Shown here: positions 28,699 to 37,784 of the stretch, piece after piece
Numbering within the stretch: position 1 is the stretch's first letter
Layout of the letters: each line of letters starts with the position of its first letter
DNA from: Oricola cellulosilytica
GTDB taxonomy: Bacteria; Pseudomonadota; Alphaproteobacteria; Rhizobiales; Rhizobiaceae
Assembly (NCBI RefSeq): GCF_019966575.1
Contig: NZ_JAINFK010000002.1
Span: 310,001 to 374,000, forward strand
Length of the DNA stretch: 64,000 bases
Direction: 5' to 3'
Program-made: the position numbers and the translations under genes
The notes under the pieces: model-generated
Database searches by the model: none
Told to the model about the DNA's origin: nothing
What the model saw: only the letters and a program-made list of their open reading frames with translations

Positions 28699-29901
28699 CT
28701 ACGCGGCCGCCACCTTTGCATCCCCGCCGGCCCGCCTTTGGCCGGAGAGGAAGTCCATTGCTGCGCGTACGCCGCCCGGTGTGTGCGGAACACCCGCGAT
28801 AGCCAAGCCCATTTCCACGCCACCAAGCGTGCCGAGCAGCATCAGGTCGTTGAAATCGCCCAAATGTCCGATCCGGAACACCTTCCCAGCGACTTTCCCA
28901 AGGCCGGCGCCCAGCGACATGTTGAAGTGATCGAGCACAACTTTGCGAAACTGATCGGCATCTTGCCCATCCGGCATGAGAACCGCAGTCAGCGAGCCGG
29001 AATGCTGGCTTTCCTCCTCGCACAGCACATCAAGACCCCAAGCCCGAACGGCCCGGCGTGTTGCTTCGCCATGGCGCGCATGACGATCGAAGACCTTGGC
29101 CAGACCCTCGTCGAGAAGCATTTCGATGGCCGTGTCGAGCCCGTAGAGCAAGTTGGTGGCCGGCGTGTAGGGAAAGAACCCATTCTTGTTTACCAGGAGC
29201 ATTTCCGCCCAATCCCAGTAGGACTTGGCAAGGCCGGACTTCTCGTGCGCATCAAGCGCCTTGTCCGATAGCGCGTTGAACGAGAGGCCGGGCGGCAGCA
29301 TGAGCCCCTTCTGCGAGCCCCCTACGGTGACATCTACGCCCCATTCATCATGGCGGTAGTCGATAGAACCGAGAGACGAAATCGTGTCGACAAGGAAAAG
29401 CGCCGGGTGGCCGGCTTCGTCAATCGCTCGGCGTATCTCGGCGATCGGCGCGACACAGCCGGTCGACGTTTCATTGTGGACCACGCAAACCGCCTTTATC
29501 TCGTGATCCGTATCCGCCTTCAGGCGATCGCTGATTGCATCCGGCTTTGCGGCGCTGCGCCAGTCACCCGACAGGAACTCGGTGCGCAGACCAAGCTTTT
29601 CCGCGAGCTTTTTCCAGAGCGCGGCGAACTGGCCGCTTTCGTACATCAGCACGAGATCTCCGGGAGACAGCGTGTTGACCAACGCTGCCTCCCAGGCGCC
29701 CGTCCCCGACGCAGGATAAATTACGACCGGCTTCTCGGTCTGGAAAATGACTTTGATACCGGAAAGAACCCGCTTCCCCAGGGCCTGAAACTCAGAGCCC
29801 CGGTGATCCATGGTCGGCATATCCATAGCGCGCAGCACCCGGTCGGGCACGTTGGTCGGCCCCGGTATCTGCAAGAAATGCCGCCCCGGCATCGCGTTCA
29901 C
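28699..29901 (-). CDS. Serine-glyoxylate-type aminotransferase (class V)
   Basis: A 400-residue PLP enzyme of the alanine/serine-glyoxylate aminotransferase group. It opens FLQIPGPTNVPDRVLRAM, continues YPASGTGAWEAALVN, and has the PLP Lys in GGSQKGLMLPPGL. C-terminal FRIGHLGDFNDLMLLGTLGG is diagnostic of serine-glyoxylate aminotransferase. The GTG at 29901 sits behind GGAGGGCACCGG; the ATG three codons later is too far from it. It is the first gene of the minus-strand unit, divergent from the FAD dehydrogenase, so the pair could make and use a 2-oxoacid such as glyoxylate. Confidence 0.9.
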   Translation of the reverse strand: MNAMPGRHFLQIPGPTNVPDRVLRAMDMPTMDHRGSEFQALGKRVLSGIKVIFQTEKPVVIYPASGTGAWEAALVNTLSPGDLVLMYESGQFAALWKKLAEKLGLRTEFLSGDWRSAAKPDAISDRLKADTDHEIKAVCVVHNETSTGCVAPIAEIRRAIDEAGHPALFLVDTISSLGSIDYRHDEWGVDVTVGGSQKGLMLPPGLSFNALSDKALDAHEKSGLAKSYWDWAEMLLVNKNGFFPYTPATNLLYGLDTAIEMLLDEGLAKVFDRHARHGEATRRAVRAWGLDVLCEEESQHSGSLTAVLMPDGQDADQFRKVVLDHFNMSLGAGLGKVAGKVFRIGHLGDFNDLMLLGTLGGVEMGLAIAGVPHTPGGVRAAMDFLSGQRRAGGDAKVAAA

Positions 29902-29951
29902 CCGGTGCCCTCCCTCTTGTCACGCAGATCAATTTCCGCTCCAATTGGATT

Positions 29952-29961
29952 ATGAATTCAT
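29952..29961. promoter_or_regulatory. Palindrome in divergent promoter (candidate GntR operator)
   Basis: ATGAATTCAT is a perfect 10-bp palindrome lying in an AT-rich stretch (near-symmetric out to ATTATGAATTCATTAT) midway between the divergent aminotransferase and FAD dehydrogenase starts. A GntR-family gene ends the plus-strand unit, so autoregulation at this site is plausible. Inference only. Confidence 0.4.
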
Positions 29962-30013
29962 TATTCGTGTCAAGGGTCAATCTTCGCCCACTGGGAAACC
30001 GGGAGGCTGCGCC

Positions 30014-32995
30014 ATGGCGGCGCTGATCCGTCCTGGCCTTCAACGGCGCCTTGAGCGAGAAGTTCGCGGCGAGGTACTCTTCAACGCATTTGCACGCGGA
30101 CGCTACGCCACCGACGCCTCGATCTACCAGATGATGCCGGCGGGGGTCGTCATCCCCCAGTCGGTCGAAGATGTGGAGTGTGCCTTGTCGGCGGCGCGTG
30201 AGGAAGGCGTTCCCCTCACCATGCGTGGGGGCGGCACATCGCAGTGTGGCCAAACAGTCAATACGGGGCTGATCGTCGACACGTCGCAACACCTAACCGG
30301 ACTGCTGGAACTTGACGTGGACAGCCGAAGGGCGGTGGTGCAGCCGGGCATCGTCCTTGACCAACTGAACCGGCTCCTGAAGCCGCACGGATTGTGGTTT
30401 CCAGTAGACGTCTCAACAGCGTCCCGGGCTACAATCGGTGGTATGGCTGCAAACAATTCATGCGGCGCGCGCTCCCTCAGATACGGCACAATGCGGGACA
30501 ACACGCTGGCCATCGACGCCATCATGGCCGACGGCACGCGCGCACGGTTCGGCCCCGTCGAACAAGGCTCGAACCGGGCAACCAGCGATCTGGTGGCCGA
30601 CCTTCTCTCACTGGGACGCCGCGAAGCTGACGAGATCGGAGAGCGGTTCCCACAGGTGCAGCGGCGGGTCGGGGGTTACAATCTCGACGCGCTTCTGCCC
30701 GACGCCAATCCGCTTAACCTCGCGCATATCCTCGTCGGATCAGAAGGAACGCTTGGCATTTCAACGGCTATCGAAATCCAGCTCTGGCCGCTTCCGCCCA
30801 AGAATAAGGTTATGGGCGCCTGTCATTTCCCCACTTTCCGCGCGGCAATGGAAGCCGCGCAGCATCTGGTGAAGCTGGAACCAACATCCGTCGAACTCGT
30901 CGACGCCACGATGATCGCACTCGCGCGTGACATTGCGATGTATCGTCCGACGCTCGAATCTTTCGTACGCGGGAACCCGGCCGCACTGCTTCTGGTGGAG
31001 TTTGCCGACGAGCCGGCCGAGAACCAGCGCAAGGTTTCCGCGCTGGAAGACGCCATGAGCGATCTCGGCTTTGCGTTCTCCAACACCGGTCCACGCGAAG
31101 GCGGCGTGATACAGATTTCCGACCCGGCCTTGCAGGCGGCAATAGCGGAACTGCGCGCCGGAGGGCTCAACATCATGATGTCGATGAGGCAGGAGGGAAA
31201 ACCGGTATCCTTCGTCGAGGACTGCGCGGTTCCGCTTGAACACCTCGCCGACTATACTGACCGGCTGACGGCGATCTTCGAGAAGCACGGCACGCGCGGT
31301 ACCTGGTACGCGCACGCATCGGTCGGCTGCCTTCACGTTCGCCCTATCCTCAACATGAAGCTCGAGAAGGACGCTTCGGCGATGCGCGCCATAGCCGAGG
31401 AAGCGTTCGCCATGGTGCGCGAATACAAGGGCTCGCATTCGGGCGAGCATGGCGACGGCATCGTGCGCTCGGAATTCCACGAGCAGATGTTCGGCTCCCG
31501 CATCGCCCGCGCCTTCGAAGAGGTCAAGGACCGCTTCGATCCCGTTGGGATTCTTAATCCCGGCAAGATTGTCCGCGCACCGCGAATGAACAACCGCGAA
31601 CTGTTCCGCTATCCGCCGGGCTACACTTTCGACGAGATAAGGACAGGTTTCGACTGGTCGGCCTGGCCGGGCGCATCAGGCGGCTTTCAGGGGGCCGTAG
31701 AGATGTGCAACAACAATGGCGCGTGCCGCAAGCATGTGGGCGGCGTCATGTGCCCGAGCTATCGCGTTACCCGCAACGAGCGGGACGTCACACGGGGTCG
31801 CGCCAACACGCTCCGGCTGGCGCTATCCGGCCAGATCGGTGCGGACGCGCTGCATTCCGATGAAATGGCCGAGACGCTGAAACTGTGCGTATCATGCAAG
31901 GCGTGCCGCCGCGAATGTCCCACCGGCGTGGACATGGCCCGGATGAAGACCGAGATTCTATACCAGCGCGGCCTGAAAAACGGCATCGGCCTGCAACAGC
32001 GATTGATTGCCGAACTGCCACGTTACGCGCCGTGGGCGAGCCGCGTCGGCGGGGTCATGGCGATGCGGGATCGCTGGAGGTTGGGCGCTCGTCTCTCGGA
32101 AAAGGTTATCGGCTTTTCTCACCGGCGTTCCCTGCCCCGCTTCGCCAAATCGCCCTTCCGCGACAGCGAGGCCAATACGCCCACCGGCAAGCGGAAGGTT
32201 GTGCTGTTTGCCGACACTTTCGGCCGCTGGTTCGAACCGGCGACGCTTCGCGCGGCCGTGTCGGTCCTGTCGGCGGGCAATTATGCTGTCGAAACTGCCC
32301 GGCCCGCGGAAGGGCGCAACCGCCCGCTTTGCTGCGGGCGGACCTATCTTGCCGCTGGCATGATAGACAAAGCGCGGGAGGAAGCCGCACGCACGCTGGA
32401 GGCGCTGCGGCCGGCTCTCGACAGCGGCGCCGCAATCGTTGGACTCGAGCCATCCTGCATCTTGACGATGCGTGACGAGTTTCTTTCGCTGTTACCCGGC
32501 GACGAGGCGAGGCGGCTGTCGCAGCGGGCCCAGCTTATCGAGGAATTTCTTGGGGACGAGGCTGAACGCGGCGAACTCGATCTGGTCCTGGCAGCCCCTG
32601 CCCCCACGGCGCTGTTGCATGGCCACTGCCACCAGAAAGCGTTCGCCACGATGGGCGCCGTCGAACGAACGTTGCGCCTGATCCCGGGCATGGATGTCGA
32701 GACAGTCGAGTCCAGTTGCTGCGGAATGGCTGGAGCCTTCGGTTATGACGCCGAGACAATCGACGTGTCGTTGGCCATGGGCGAACTTTCGCTGCTTCCG
32801 GCCGTCCGGTCGGCAACCGGGGACACGATCATCGTTGCCGACGGCACCTCCTGCCGCCACCAGATCGGTGACGGAACCGGCCGCAAGGCATTGCACGTGG
32901 CAGAAGTTCTGGCCAGCGCTCTGGAGACGGCGCGGAATACAAAGCATGAAGCGGCGAACCGGGATACAATGAGACAGGCGGGGAACGAATCATGA
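30014..32995 (+). CDS. FAD-linked and Fe-S cluster 2-hydroxyacid dehydrogenase
   Basis: A 993-residue fusion resembling D-lactate/2-hydroxyglutarate type dehydrogenases (YdiJ-like). Residues about 40-250 are an FAD-binding PCMH domain (VPLTMRGGGTSQCGQTVN, GGMAANNSCGARSLRYG). Residues 260-520 are the FAD-oxidase C-terminal domain (GSHSGEHGDGIVRSEF). Next come cysteine clusters for Fe-S centres, with CVSCKACRRECPTGVD near residue 630, then two CCG motifs (PLCCGRTYLAAGM, SSCCGMAGAFGY). The ATG at 30014 follows GGGAGG; the frame extends upstream without support. The GntR gene overlaps its end. Confidence 0.92.
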   Translation: MAALIRPGLQRRLEREVRGEVLFNAFARGRYATDASIYQMMPAGVVIPQSVEDVECALSAAREEGVPLTMRGGGTSQCGQTVNTGLIVDTSQHLTGLLELDVDSRRAVVQPGIVLDQLNRLLKPHGLWFPVDVSTASRATIGGMAANNSCGARSLRYGTMRDNTLAIDAIMADGTRARFGPVEQGSNRATSDLVADLLSLGRREADEIGERFPQVQRRVGGYNLDALLPDANPLNLAHILVGSEGTLGISTAIEIQLWPLPPKNKVMGACHFPTFRAAMEAAQHLVKLEPTSVELVDATMIALARDIAMYRPTLESFVRGNPAALLLVEFADEPAENQRKVSALEDAMSDLGFAFSNTGPREGGVIQISDPALQAAIAELRAGGLNIMMSMRQEGKPVSFVEDCAVPLEHLADYTDRLTAIFEKHGTRGTWYAHASVGCLHVRPILNMKLEKDASAMRAIAEEAFAMVREYKGSHSGEHGDGIVRSEFHEQMFGSRIARAFEEVKDRFDPVGILNPGKIVRAPRMNNRELFRYPPGYTFDEIRTGFDWSAWPGASGGFQGAVEMCNNNGACRKHVGGVMCPSYRVTRNERDVTRGRANTLRLALSGQIGADALHSDEMAETLKLCVSCKACRRECPTGVDMARMKTEILYQRGLKNGIGLQQRLIAELPRYAPWASRVGGVMAMRDRWRLGARLSEKVIGFSHRRSLPRFAKSPFRDSEANTPTGKRKVVLFADTFGRWFEPATLRAAVSVLSAGNYAVETARPAEGRNRPLCCGRTYLAAGMIDKAREEAARTLEALRPALDSGAAIVGLEPSCILTMRDEFLSLLPGDEARRLSQRAQLIEEFLGDEAERGELDLVLAAPAPTALLHGHCHQKAFATMGAVERTLRLIPGMDVETVESSCCGMAGAFGYDAETIDVSLAMGELSLLPAVRSATGDTIIVADGTSCRHQIGDGTGRKALHVAEVLASALETARNTKHEAANRDTMRQAGNES

Positions 32996-33681
32996 GCTTG
33001 GCGGACGTTGAACCGGTTGAAACACTGAGCCGGCCGGCCCTCGCAGTCGAACTCACCGACCGGCTGCGCACCCTCATCATGGAGGGGGAACTGAAGCCGG
33101 GCGAAAAGATTCCCGAGCGCCTACTGACGGAGCGGTTTGGCGTGTCACGCACACCGGTGCGTGAGGCGGTGAAGGTCCTCGCCGCCGAAGGCCTCGTGAT
33201 GCTCGTCCAGAACCGCGGCGCCGTCGTATCGGAACTGACCGTCGCCGAGCTGGAAGAGGTCTTCCCTGTGCTTGCCGCACTTGAGGGCCTTGTGGGAGAA
33301 CTCGCGGCCCTGCATGCCACGACGCAGGAGATCGACGATATCCGTCGCCTCAACAATGAAATGCACCGCGCCTTCGATCGCGGGGACCGTCCGAACTATT
33401 TCGAGATCAACCAGCAGATCCATGCCGCAATGCTGGCCGCTGCGCGCAACCCGACTTTGGCTCAGCACCATCAAATCGTGGCGCGCCGCGCCAGCCGGGC
33501 GCGTTATCAGGCGAACCTGACACCCGAACGCTGGGCCGAGGCGATGGAGGAGCACGATGCCATCCAGAGGGCCTTCGAAGCCAGGGAGAGCAAGAAGCTT
33601 GGCGCGCTGATGAAGGCGCATATGGAGCACAAGCTTCGTTCGTTGGCGCCGGCGATCGCTGCAAAATCCGGCGGCGGATGA
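32992..33681 (+). CDS. GntR family (FCD domain) transcriptional regulator
   Basis: A 229-residue FadR-type regulator. The N-terminal winged helix has GELKPGEKIPERLLTERFGVSRTPVREAVKVLAAEGLV in pieces typical of GntR. The C-terminal FCD helical bundle has conserved metal-binding positions around NQQIHAAMLAAARNPTL and HMEHKL. Its ATG overlaps the stop of the FAD dehydrogenase (ATGA), so it is cotranscribed and most likely senses the substrate or product of the local pathway. Confidence 0.92.
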   Translation: MSLADVEPVETLSRPALAVELTDRLRTLIMEGELKPGEKIPERLLTERFGVSRTPVREAVKVLAAEGLVMLVQNRGAVVSELTVAELEEVFPVLAALEGLVGELAALHATTQEIDDIRRLNNEMHRAFDRGDRPNYFEINQQIHAAMLAAARNPTLAQHHQIVARRASRARYQANLTPERWAEAMEEHDAIQRAFEARESKKLGALMKAHMEHKLRSLAPAIAAKSGGG

Positions 33682-33749
33682 GGTATTTCATCGTTCGGTA
33701 ACGCGACCATGGGGAGGTAGCCAGGACCGCGGGATGACGAAAACGAAAG

Positions 33750-34481
33750 TCAGACCCCCCGCCTGTTTCCCCAGATGAGGACGTGAAGCTGCGGCAGGAC
33801 ATGCGCCTCGAACCAACCTTCCGACAAAACCTTCCCGACGAGCCATTCAAATCGCCTGTTGATCCCATCAAGGTCGATAGCGGCATCTTCCTCGCCGGGC
33901 GGCGGGGGGGTGTGATTGCCAGGCTGCAGATAGACCCGGAGGGTTGGAAAGAGCGCCGCCGTCTGTCGCGCGAAGCGAAAATCCGCGTCATCGAAAACTA
34001 CGAATTTGAGGACGCTGCGCGGCCCCTCCCCTGCGGCGCGGAGACAGGTTCTGACCGCATCCACGTCGCACTGCATCCCGCTCGAAGGCGGTTTGGGGCT
34101 GAGGACCAAGGTCTCCAGCTCAGAGAACCACGGCTGGCTGACCGACCCTTGGGTCTCGAGCGCGAAGCCGTATCCATCCGCCTTTCCCCGCCGGATCAGA
34201 TCGGCAAAAGGCTGGATTGCGGGATTGCCGCCAGACAGCGTGACGGTCAACGGCTTGCCGCCCGACAGCCGTCGAACGCTTTCCAAAATCTCGTGCGGCT
34301 CCATGGGCCTCCAGTCGTCGCGGAAGCGGCTTTCCACGGCGTGCAGACTGTCGCACCAACTGCACCGGTAATCGCAGCCGCCGGTTCGAACGAACACAGT
34401 CGGCCGGCCGATCAACGCGCCCTCACCCTGTATGGTCGGGCCGAAGATCTCGCAGACCTTTATCGTTCTTTCTTCGCTCAT
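33750..34481 (-). CDS. queE: 7-carboxy-7-deazaguanine synthase
   Basis: A radical-SAM enzyme in queuosine (preQ0) biosynthesis that contracts 6-carboxytetrahydropterin to 7-carboxy-7-deazaguanine. The SAM/4Fe-4S motif is C-x3-C-x2-C (CDYRCSWCD), preceded by [29 protein letters not shown] and VLSPKPPS follow. The ATG at 34481 gives 243 residues and overlaps the queD stop (ATGA), which decides the start over the longer frame. Confidence 0.95.
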   Translation of the reverse strand: MSEERTIKVCEIFGPTIQGEGALIGRPTVFVRTGGCDYRCSWCDSLHAVESRFRDDWRPMEPHEILESVRRLSGGKPLTVTLSGGNPAIQPFADLIRRGKADGYGFALETQGSVSQPWFSELETLVLSPKPPSSGMQCDVDAVRTCLRAAGEGPRSVLKFVVFDDADFRFARQTAALFPTLRVYLQPGNHTPPPPGEEDAAIDLDGINRRFEWLVGKVLSEGWFEAHVLPQLHVLIWGNRRGV

Positions 34482-34837
34482 GGGCGATATTCGGCCCAGG
34501 TCTTGGGCGTTTCGCTGACCCTGACAGCGGTCGTCTCGGGCCAACGCTCCCTGCACCAACCAAAGAGGTGGTGCGCCAGGCATTCCGCCGTGACGCTGTC
34601 GTGGCCAAGCACCTCATTGAGATGACGGTGATCGAAGGTATCGTCGATATAGTTTTTCAGCGGAGCGAGCTCCCGGTAGTCCCGGACGAAGCCGTTGCCA
34701 TCAACATCCTGAGAAGCCAGCTCGACGACCACGATGTAGTTGTGTCCGTGTAGTCGAGCGCAGGGGTGATCGTCCGGCAGCTTGCAGAGTTGGTGGGAGG
34801 CGGAAAAATGGAATTCCTTGGTGATCCGGTACATCAC
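34478..34837 (-). CDS. queD: 6-carboxy-5,6,7,8-tetrahydropterin synthase
   Basis: QueD converts dihydroneopterin triphosphate to 6-carboxytetrahydropterin in the queuosine pathway. It is 119 residues, with the Zn-binding His residues in FHFSASHQL and HGHNY ([11 protein letters not shown]), the catalytic Cys in CARLHGHN, and DHRHLNE near the middle. Its ATG overlaps the queC stop and its stop overlaps the queE start, so queC-queD-queE form a tightly coupled operon. Confidence 0.95.
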   Translation of the reverse strand: MMYRITKEFHFSASHQLCKLPDDHPCARLHGHNYIVVVELASQDVDGNGFVRDYRELAPLKNYIDDTFDHRHLNEVLGHDSVTAECLAHHLFGWCRERWPETTAVRVSETPKTWAEYRP

Positions 34838-35532
34838 GCGGACCTCGCGTCGATCGCCGCCCGCCAGAAATCCGGATCGGCATAGTCGGTCTCGTCCGGC
34901 ACGCCGGCAAGGTGGAACGCCTCACGCCGCTCGACGCAGGTGCCGCAGCGGCCGCAGTGCCGCTCCCCACCCTTGTAGCATGACCAAGTCAGTGCGAACG
35001 GGGTGCCGTGACGTGCGCCGTCGAGAACGATCGCCGATTTCGGCTGATGAACATAAGGAGCCAGCAGCGTGATCTCGGAATATCCGTCGAGGGCGTGATC
35101 CTGCATCTTCTGGAAGGCGTTTATGAAGCCCGGCCGGCAGTCCGGATAGATGAAGTGGTCTCCGCCGTGCACTGCGGTGGCGACGGCATCGAGACCGCGC
35201 GCGGAGGCGATGCCGAAGGTGATGGCCAGCATGATCGCGTTGCGGTTAGGAACGACGGTGGAGCGCATCGTCTCTTCCGCGTAATGACCATCGGGAACCG
35301 CGACATCGTCGGTCAGCGCCGAGCCCGAAAGCGACCGACCTATATCGCCGATATCGACGATCTGGTGGGGTGCCCCCAGCCGCTCGGCGCAAAGCGCCGC
35401 GAAGCCGAGTTCCTTCCTGTGCCTCTGGCCGTAGTCGAACGAGACAAGTCCCGCCAGTTCATTTTCAGCTGCGATGCGATGGGCCAGCGCAACAGAATCC
35501 AGTCCGCCGGAGCAGACGACAACAGTCTTCAT
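34834..35532 (-). CDS. queC: 7-cyano-7-deazaguanine synthase
   Basis: QueC makes preQ0 from 7-carboxy-7-deazaguanine, ammonia and ATP. It has the ATP-pyrophosphatase P-loop SGGLDSVALAHR at the N-terminus and a Zn-binding cysteine cluster near the C-terminus (CYKGGERHCGRCGTCVERR). It is 232 residues, with the ATG preceded by AAGGAGACCCAA. It is the first gene of the que operon. No preQ1 riboswitch consensus was found in the short leader (35533-35600). Confidence 0.95.
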   Translation of the reverse strand: MKTVVVCSGGLDSVALAHRIAAENELAGLVSFDYGQRHRKELGFAALCAERLGAPHQIVDIGDIGRSLSGSALTDDVAVPDGHYAEETMRSTVVPNRNAIMLAITFGIASARGLDAVATAVHGGDHFIYPDCRPGFINAFQKMQDHALDGYSEITLLAPYVHQPKSAIVLDGARHGTPFALTWSCYKGGERHCGRCGTCVERREAFHLAGVPDETDYADPDFWRAAIDARSA

Positions 35533-36286
35533 TTGGGTCTCCTTGTTTTGTCCGGGTAGGCTGCGACCGGTATTGCCGGGCTCCCTAACAGGAGCGTGAG
35601 GCGAACGAAAGGCAGGGATCTATCGGTCTGTCCCTTCCAGACGGTTGAGCAAGCCGTTATCCGCCGTATAGGTTTCGTGCGCACGCCGCTTACAGCCGTT
35701 CGCGTGGGCTATGACCTGCGACCGCAGTTGGAGAAGGGTGAAAGGTCGTCGTGTTGGCTGATTTTCGGCGAAAGCCTTCACGGATCGAAGGAACCCCGCC
35801 CGGGGCAAGGCGGGGTTCGTCCGGGGCTAAAATTTCGTCATCTAGTAAACAGCCCACGTCATCTTACGCCACTGCTCTTTTTAATCACAATCAATTCCTG
35901 ATACACTTGTGACGATCACAACGTCGCTACCCGGACACCCTGATTCGCAAGCCGGCGAACCTGACGTATTACAGCAACAAGGTCGAGATTCTTCTGACCG
36001 GATCAGTCCGCCACAAGAGCAAACTCTGGGCCCGTTCAGCGTCACAGCGGCGACAAGCCATTCATGCGTGCAAGATATACAATCTCAATGGTCGCGTAAT
36101 CCGCTGAGAGATACGACATGTTGTTCGGCTTGCTTCGCTACCCCGGTTCAGTTTGTTACAATTTTGCATCAGTTGCGCAAAATGCGGACAGGATCGGGTT
36201 GGACTTGCAAGGTTGGTCTGGGGCGATCTGGAATTCTCGCTTAGAAGAAGCGTCGGGCGATTTGGAAAAAGTTTAACGTACACACC
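35533..36286. other. Intergenic region between queC and the TolC-like gene
   Basis: About 750 bases of lower-GC sequence with no credible gene. It holds a GC hairpin (AACCCCGCC with GGCGGGGTT, about 35790-35817) and three copies of the half-site TCACAA/TTGTGA (35885-35921). This is the boundary between the conserved que operon and the accessory secretion locus, and presumably carries the promoters of both. The open frame at 35596-35901 has no protein-like features. Confidence 0.45.
35907..35921. promoter_or_regulatory. Inverted repeat TTGTGA-CGA-TCACAA
   Basis: A perfect 6-3-6 inverted repeat about 365 bases upstream of the TolC-like gene; a third half-site (TCACAA, 35885-35890) lies 16 bases upstream. 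Spacing does not fit the usual CRP/FNR consensus. It may bind a local regulator. A TTGTGAT also overlaps the region just upstream of the LuxR-type gene start at 40632. Confidence 0.35.
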
Positions 36287-37645
36287 ATGCAGATTCGACT
36301 TTCGCACGTAGCGCTTCTCGCAGCGTCCCTGGCAATGCTCCCAGGCGCGCGCGACGCGAACGCCGAAACAATTTACGAAGCGCTTGCGAAGGCTTATTCA
36401 AACAATTCGGAGTTGAACTCTGCTCGTGCAGGGGTGCGGGTGCAGGACGAAAACGTTCCACTCGCGAAGTCTGGTTATCGCCCCCGCGTAACCGGAACGT
36501 CCGGAATATCCAATTCTTCGACGGCTGGCGGCCCGGGTGTCAGTTCCGCGTCTTTCGGAATTGAGATCGACCAATCGATCTTCGACGGCTTTCAGACGAT
36601 CAACAACGTGCGCGCCGCAAAAGCACGGGTGCTTGCCGAGCGCGAAAACCTTCGTAACACCGAGCAGAATGTCCTTTTCGATACCGCGCAGGCATACGTC
36701 GATGTATTGCAGAACAGGCGGATCGCCGCACTAAGGCAGCAGAACCTCGCTTTTCTGGAGGAACAGGTGCGTGCGGCGAACGCCCGTTTCGAAGTTGGTG
36801 AAGGTACGCGGACCGATGTTGAGCAGGCCAGGGCCAGTCGCGCCAGCGCACTGGCACAATTAACTGCGGCCCGTGCGGCGGCGCAGTCAAGCCAGGCGGT
36901 GCTGGAACAGCTCACTGCGTCCTCAATCAAGTCTGTTTCGCCTGCCTCCCCGCCCGGACGCGGATTGCCGTCCTCGCTTGATAAAGCTCAGGCAATAGCC
37001 TTCAGCGAACATCCGGCGATACGATTGCGCCAGCATTTGGTCGATGCGGGGCTTTTCGACGTCAAATCTGCTGAAGGACGGTTCTTGCCTCAGGTAGGAT
37101 TGTCGGCAAGTGTCAGTCGTACCTATACCGATAGCAGCACGATACCGTCCCCATCAGACACCGCGACGATCGGTGCTCGGGTAACGGTGCCGATCTATCA
37201 GGGCGGCCAGGCCAGTGCCAACGTTCGCCAAAGAAAGGAACTGCTCGGGCAGGCGCGGATAAATACCGATGTCTCGCGTGACCAGGTGCGCGCGGCTGTC
37301 ACTTCGGCCTGGACACAGCTTGTGGCATCACGTGCTACCGTGTCCGCCAGCCAGGAAACGGTCCGCGCGGCCCGTCTGGCTCTGCAAGGCGTGATTGAAG
37401 AGCGGGATGTCGGGCAACGGACAACCCTCGACGTCCTAGACGCTCAAGCCACCGTTGTTGAGGCACAGGTCGGCCTGGTCCAAGCCGAACGCAATGTAAT
37501 TGTCGCCAGCTATGCGCTTCATTCCGCAATCGGCAGGCTTTCTGCCGCGCGCCTCGGTCTAGGCGTAAAGGCACATGATCCTGAAGATCACTATGTTGCC
37601 GTCAAGGACAAGTGGTACGGCCTGCGGACGCCGGACGGACGTTGA
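36287..37645 (+). CDS. TolC-family outer membrane channel
   Basis: A 452-residue outer-membrane efflux and type I secretion channel. A signal peptide (MQIRLSHVALLAASLAM, cleavage near ANA-ET) precedes two homologous TolC repeats: residues about 30-230 (TIYEALAKAYSNNSELNSAR, RPRVTGTSG, VLFDTAQAYVDVLQNRR) and 240-430 (KAQAIAFSEHPAIRLRQH, RVTVPIYQGGQASANVR, VGQRTTLDVLDAQATVV). The TTLDVLDAQ motif is typical of secretion-type TolC/PrtF proteins. It is the only outer-membrane channel gene near the ABC/HlyD pair at 45.6-49.4 kb. A hairpin follows. Confidence 0.92.
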   Translation: MQIRLSHVALLAASLAMLPGARDANAETIYEALAKAYSNNSELNSARAGVRVQDENVPLAKSGYRPRVTGTSGISNSSTAGGPGVSSASFGIEIDQSIFDGFQTINNVRAAKARVLAERENLRNTEQNVLFDTAQAYVDVLQNRRIAALRQQNLAFLEEQVRAANARFEVGEGTRTDVEQARASRASALAQLTAARAAAQSSQAVLEQLTASSIKSVSPASPPGRGLPSSLDKAQAIAFSEHPAIRLRQHLVDAGLFDVKSAEGRFLPQVGLSASVSRTYTDSSTIPSPSDTATIGARVTVPIYQGGQASANVRQRKELLGQARINTDVSRDQVRAAVTSAWTQLVASRATVSASQETVRAARLALQGVIEERDVGQRTTLDVLDAQATVVEAQVGLVQAERNVIVASYALHSAIGRLSAARLGLGVKAHDPEDHYVAVKDKWYGLRTPDGR

Positions 37646-37681
37646 GGCGAGTTCAATTGCTGCTCAATTGTTGCCGACGAA

Positions 37682-37713
37682 ATCAGCGCGGAACTCATCT
37701 GGTCCGCGCTGAT
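37682..37713. terminator. Hairpin terminator after the TolC-like gene
   Basis: An 11-bp perfect stem (ATCAGCGCGGA with TCCGCGCTGAT, 10-base loop) starts 36 bases past the stop. A modest T-run (TTTT, 37719-37722) follows. It separates the TolC-like gene from the convergent repeat-protein gene. Confidence 0.65.
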
Positions 37714-37784
37714 CTGCACTTTTGCTGCCATTATCTGATGAGAGAGGCCGTAAGCGGATCCGGACCGAGTTTCCTTATGCTTCT

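Noticed and set aside
35533-35600. PreQ1 riboswitch in the queC leader
   Set aside because: Neither the preQ1-I nor the preQ1-II consensus could be matched; only a short hairpin is present.
35596-35901. A 101-codon open frame upstream of the TolC-like gene
   Set aside because: No ribosome-binding site, no protein-like pattern and it crosses a strong hairpin.
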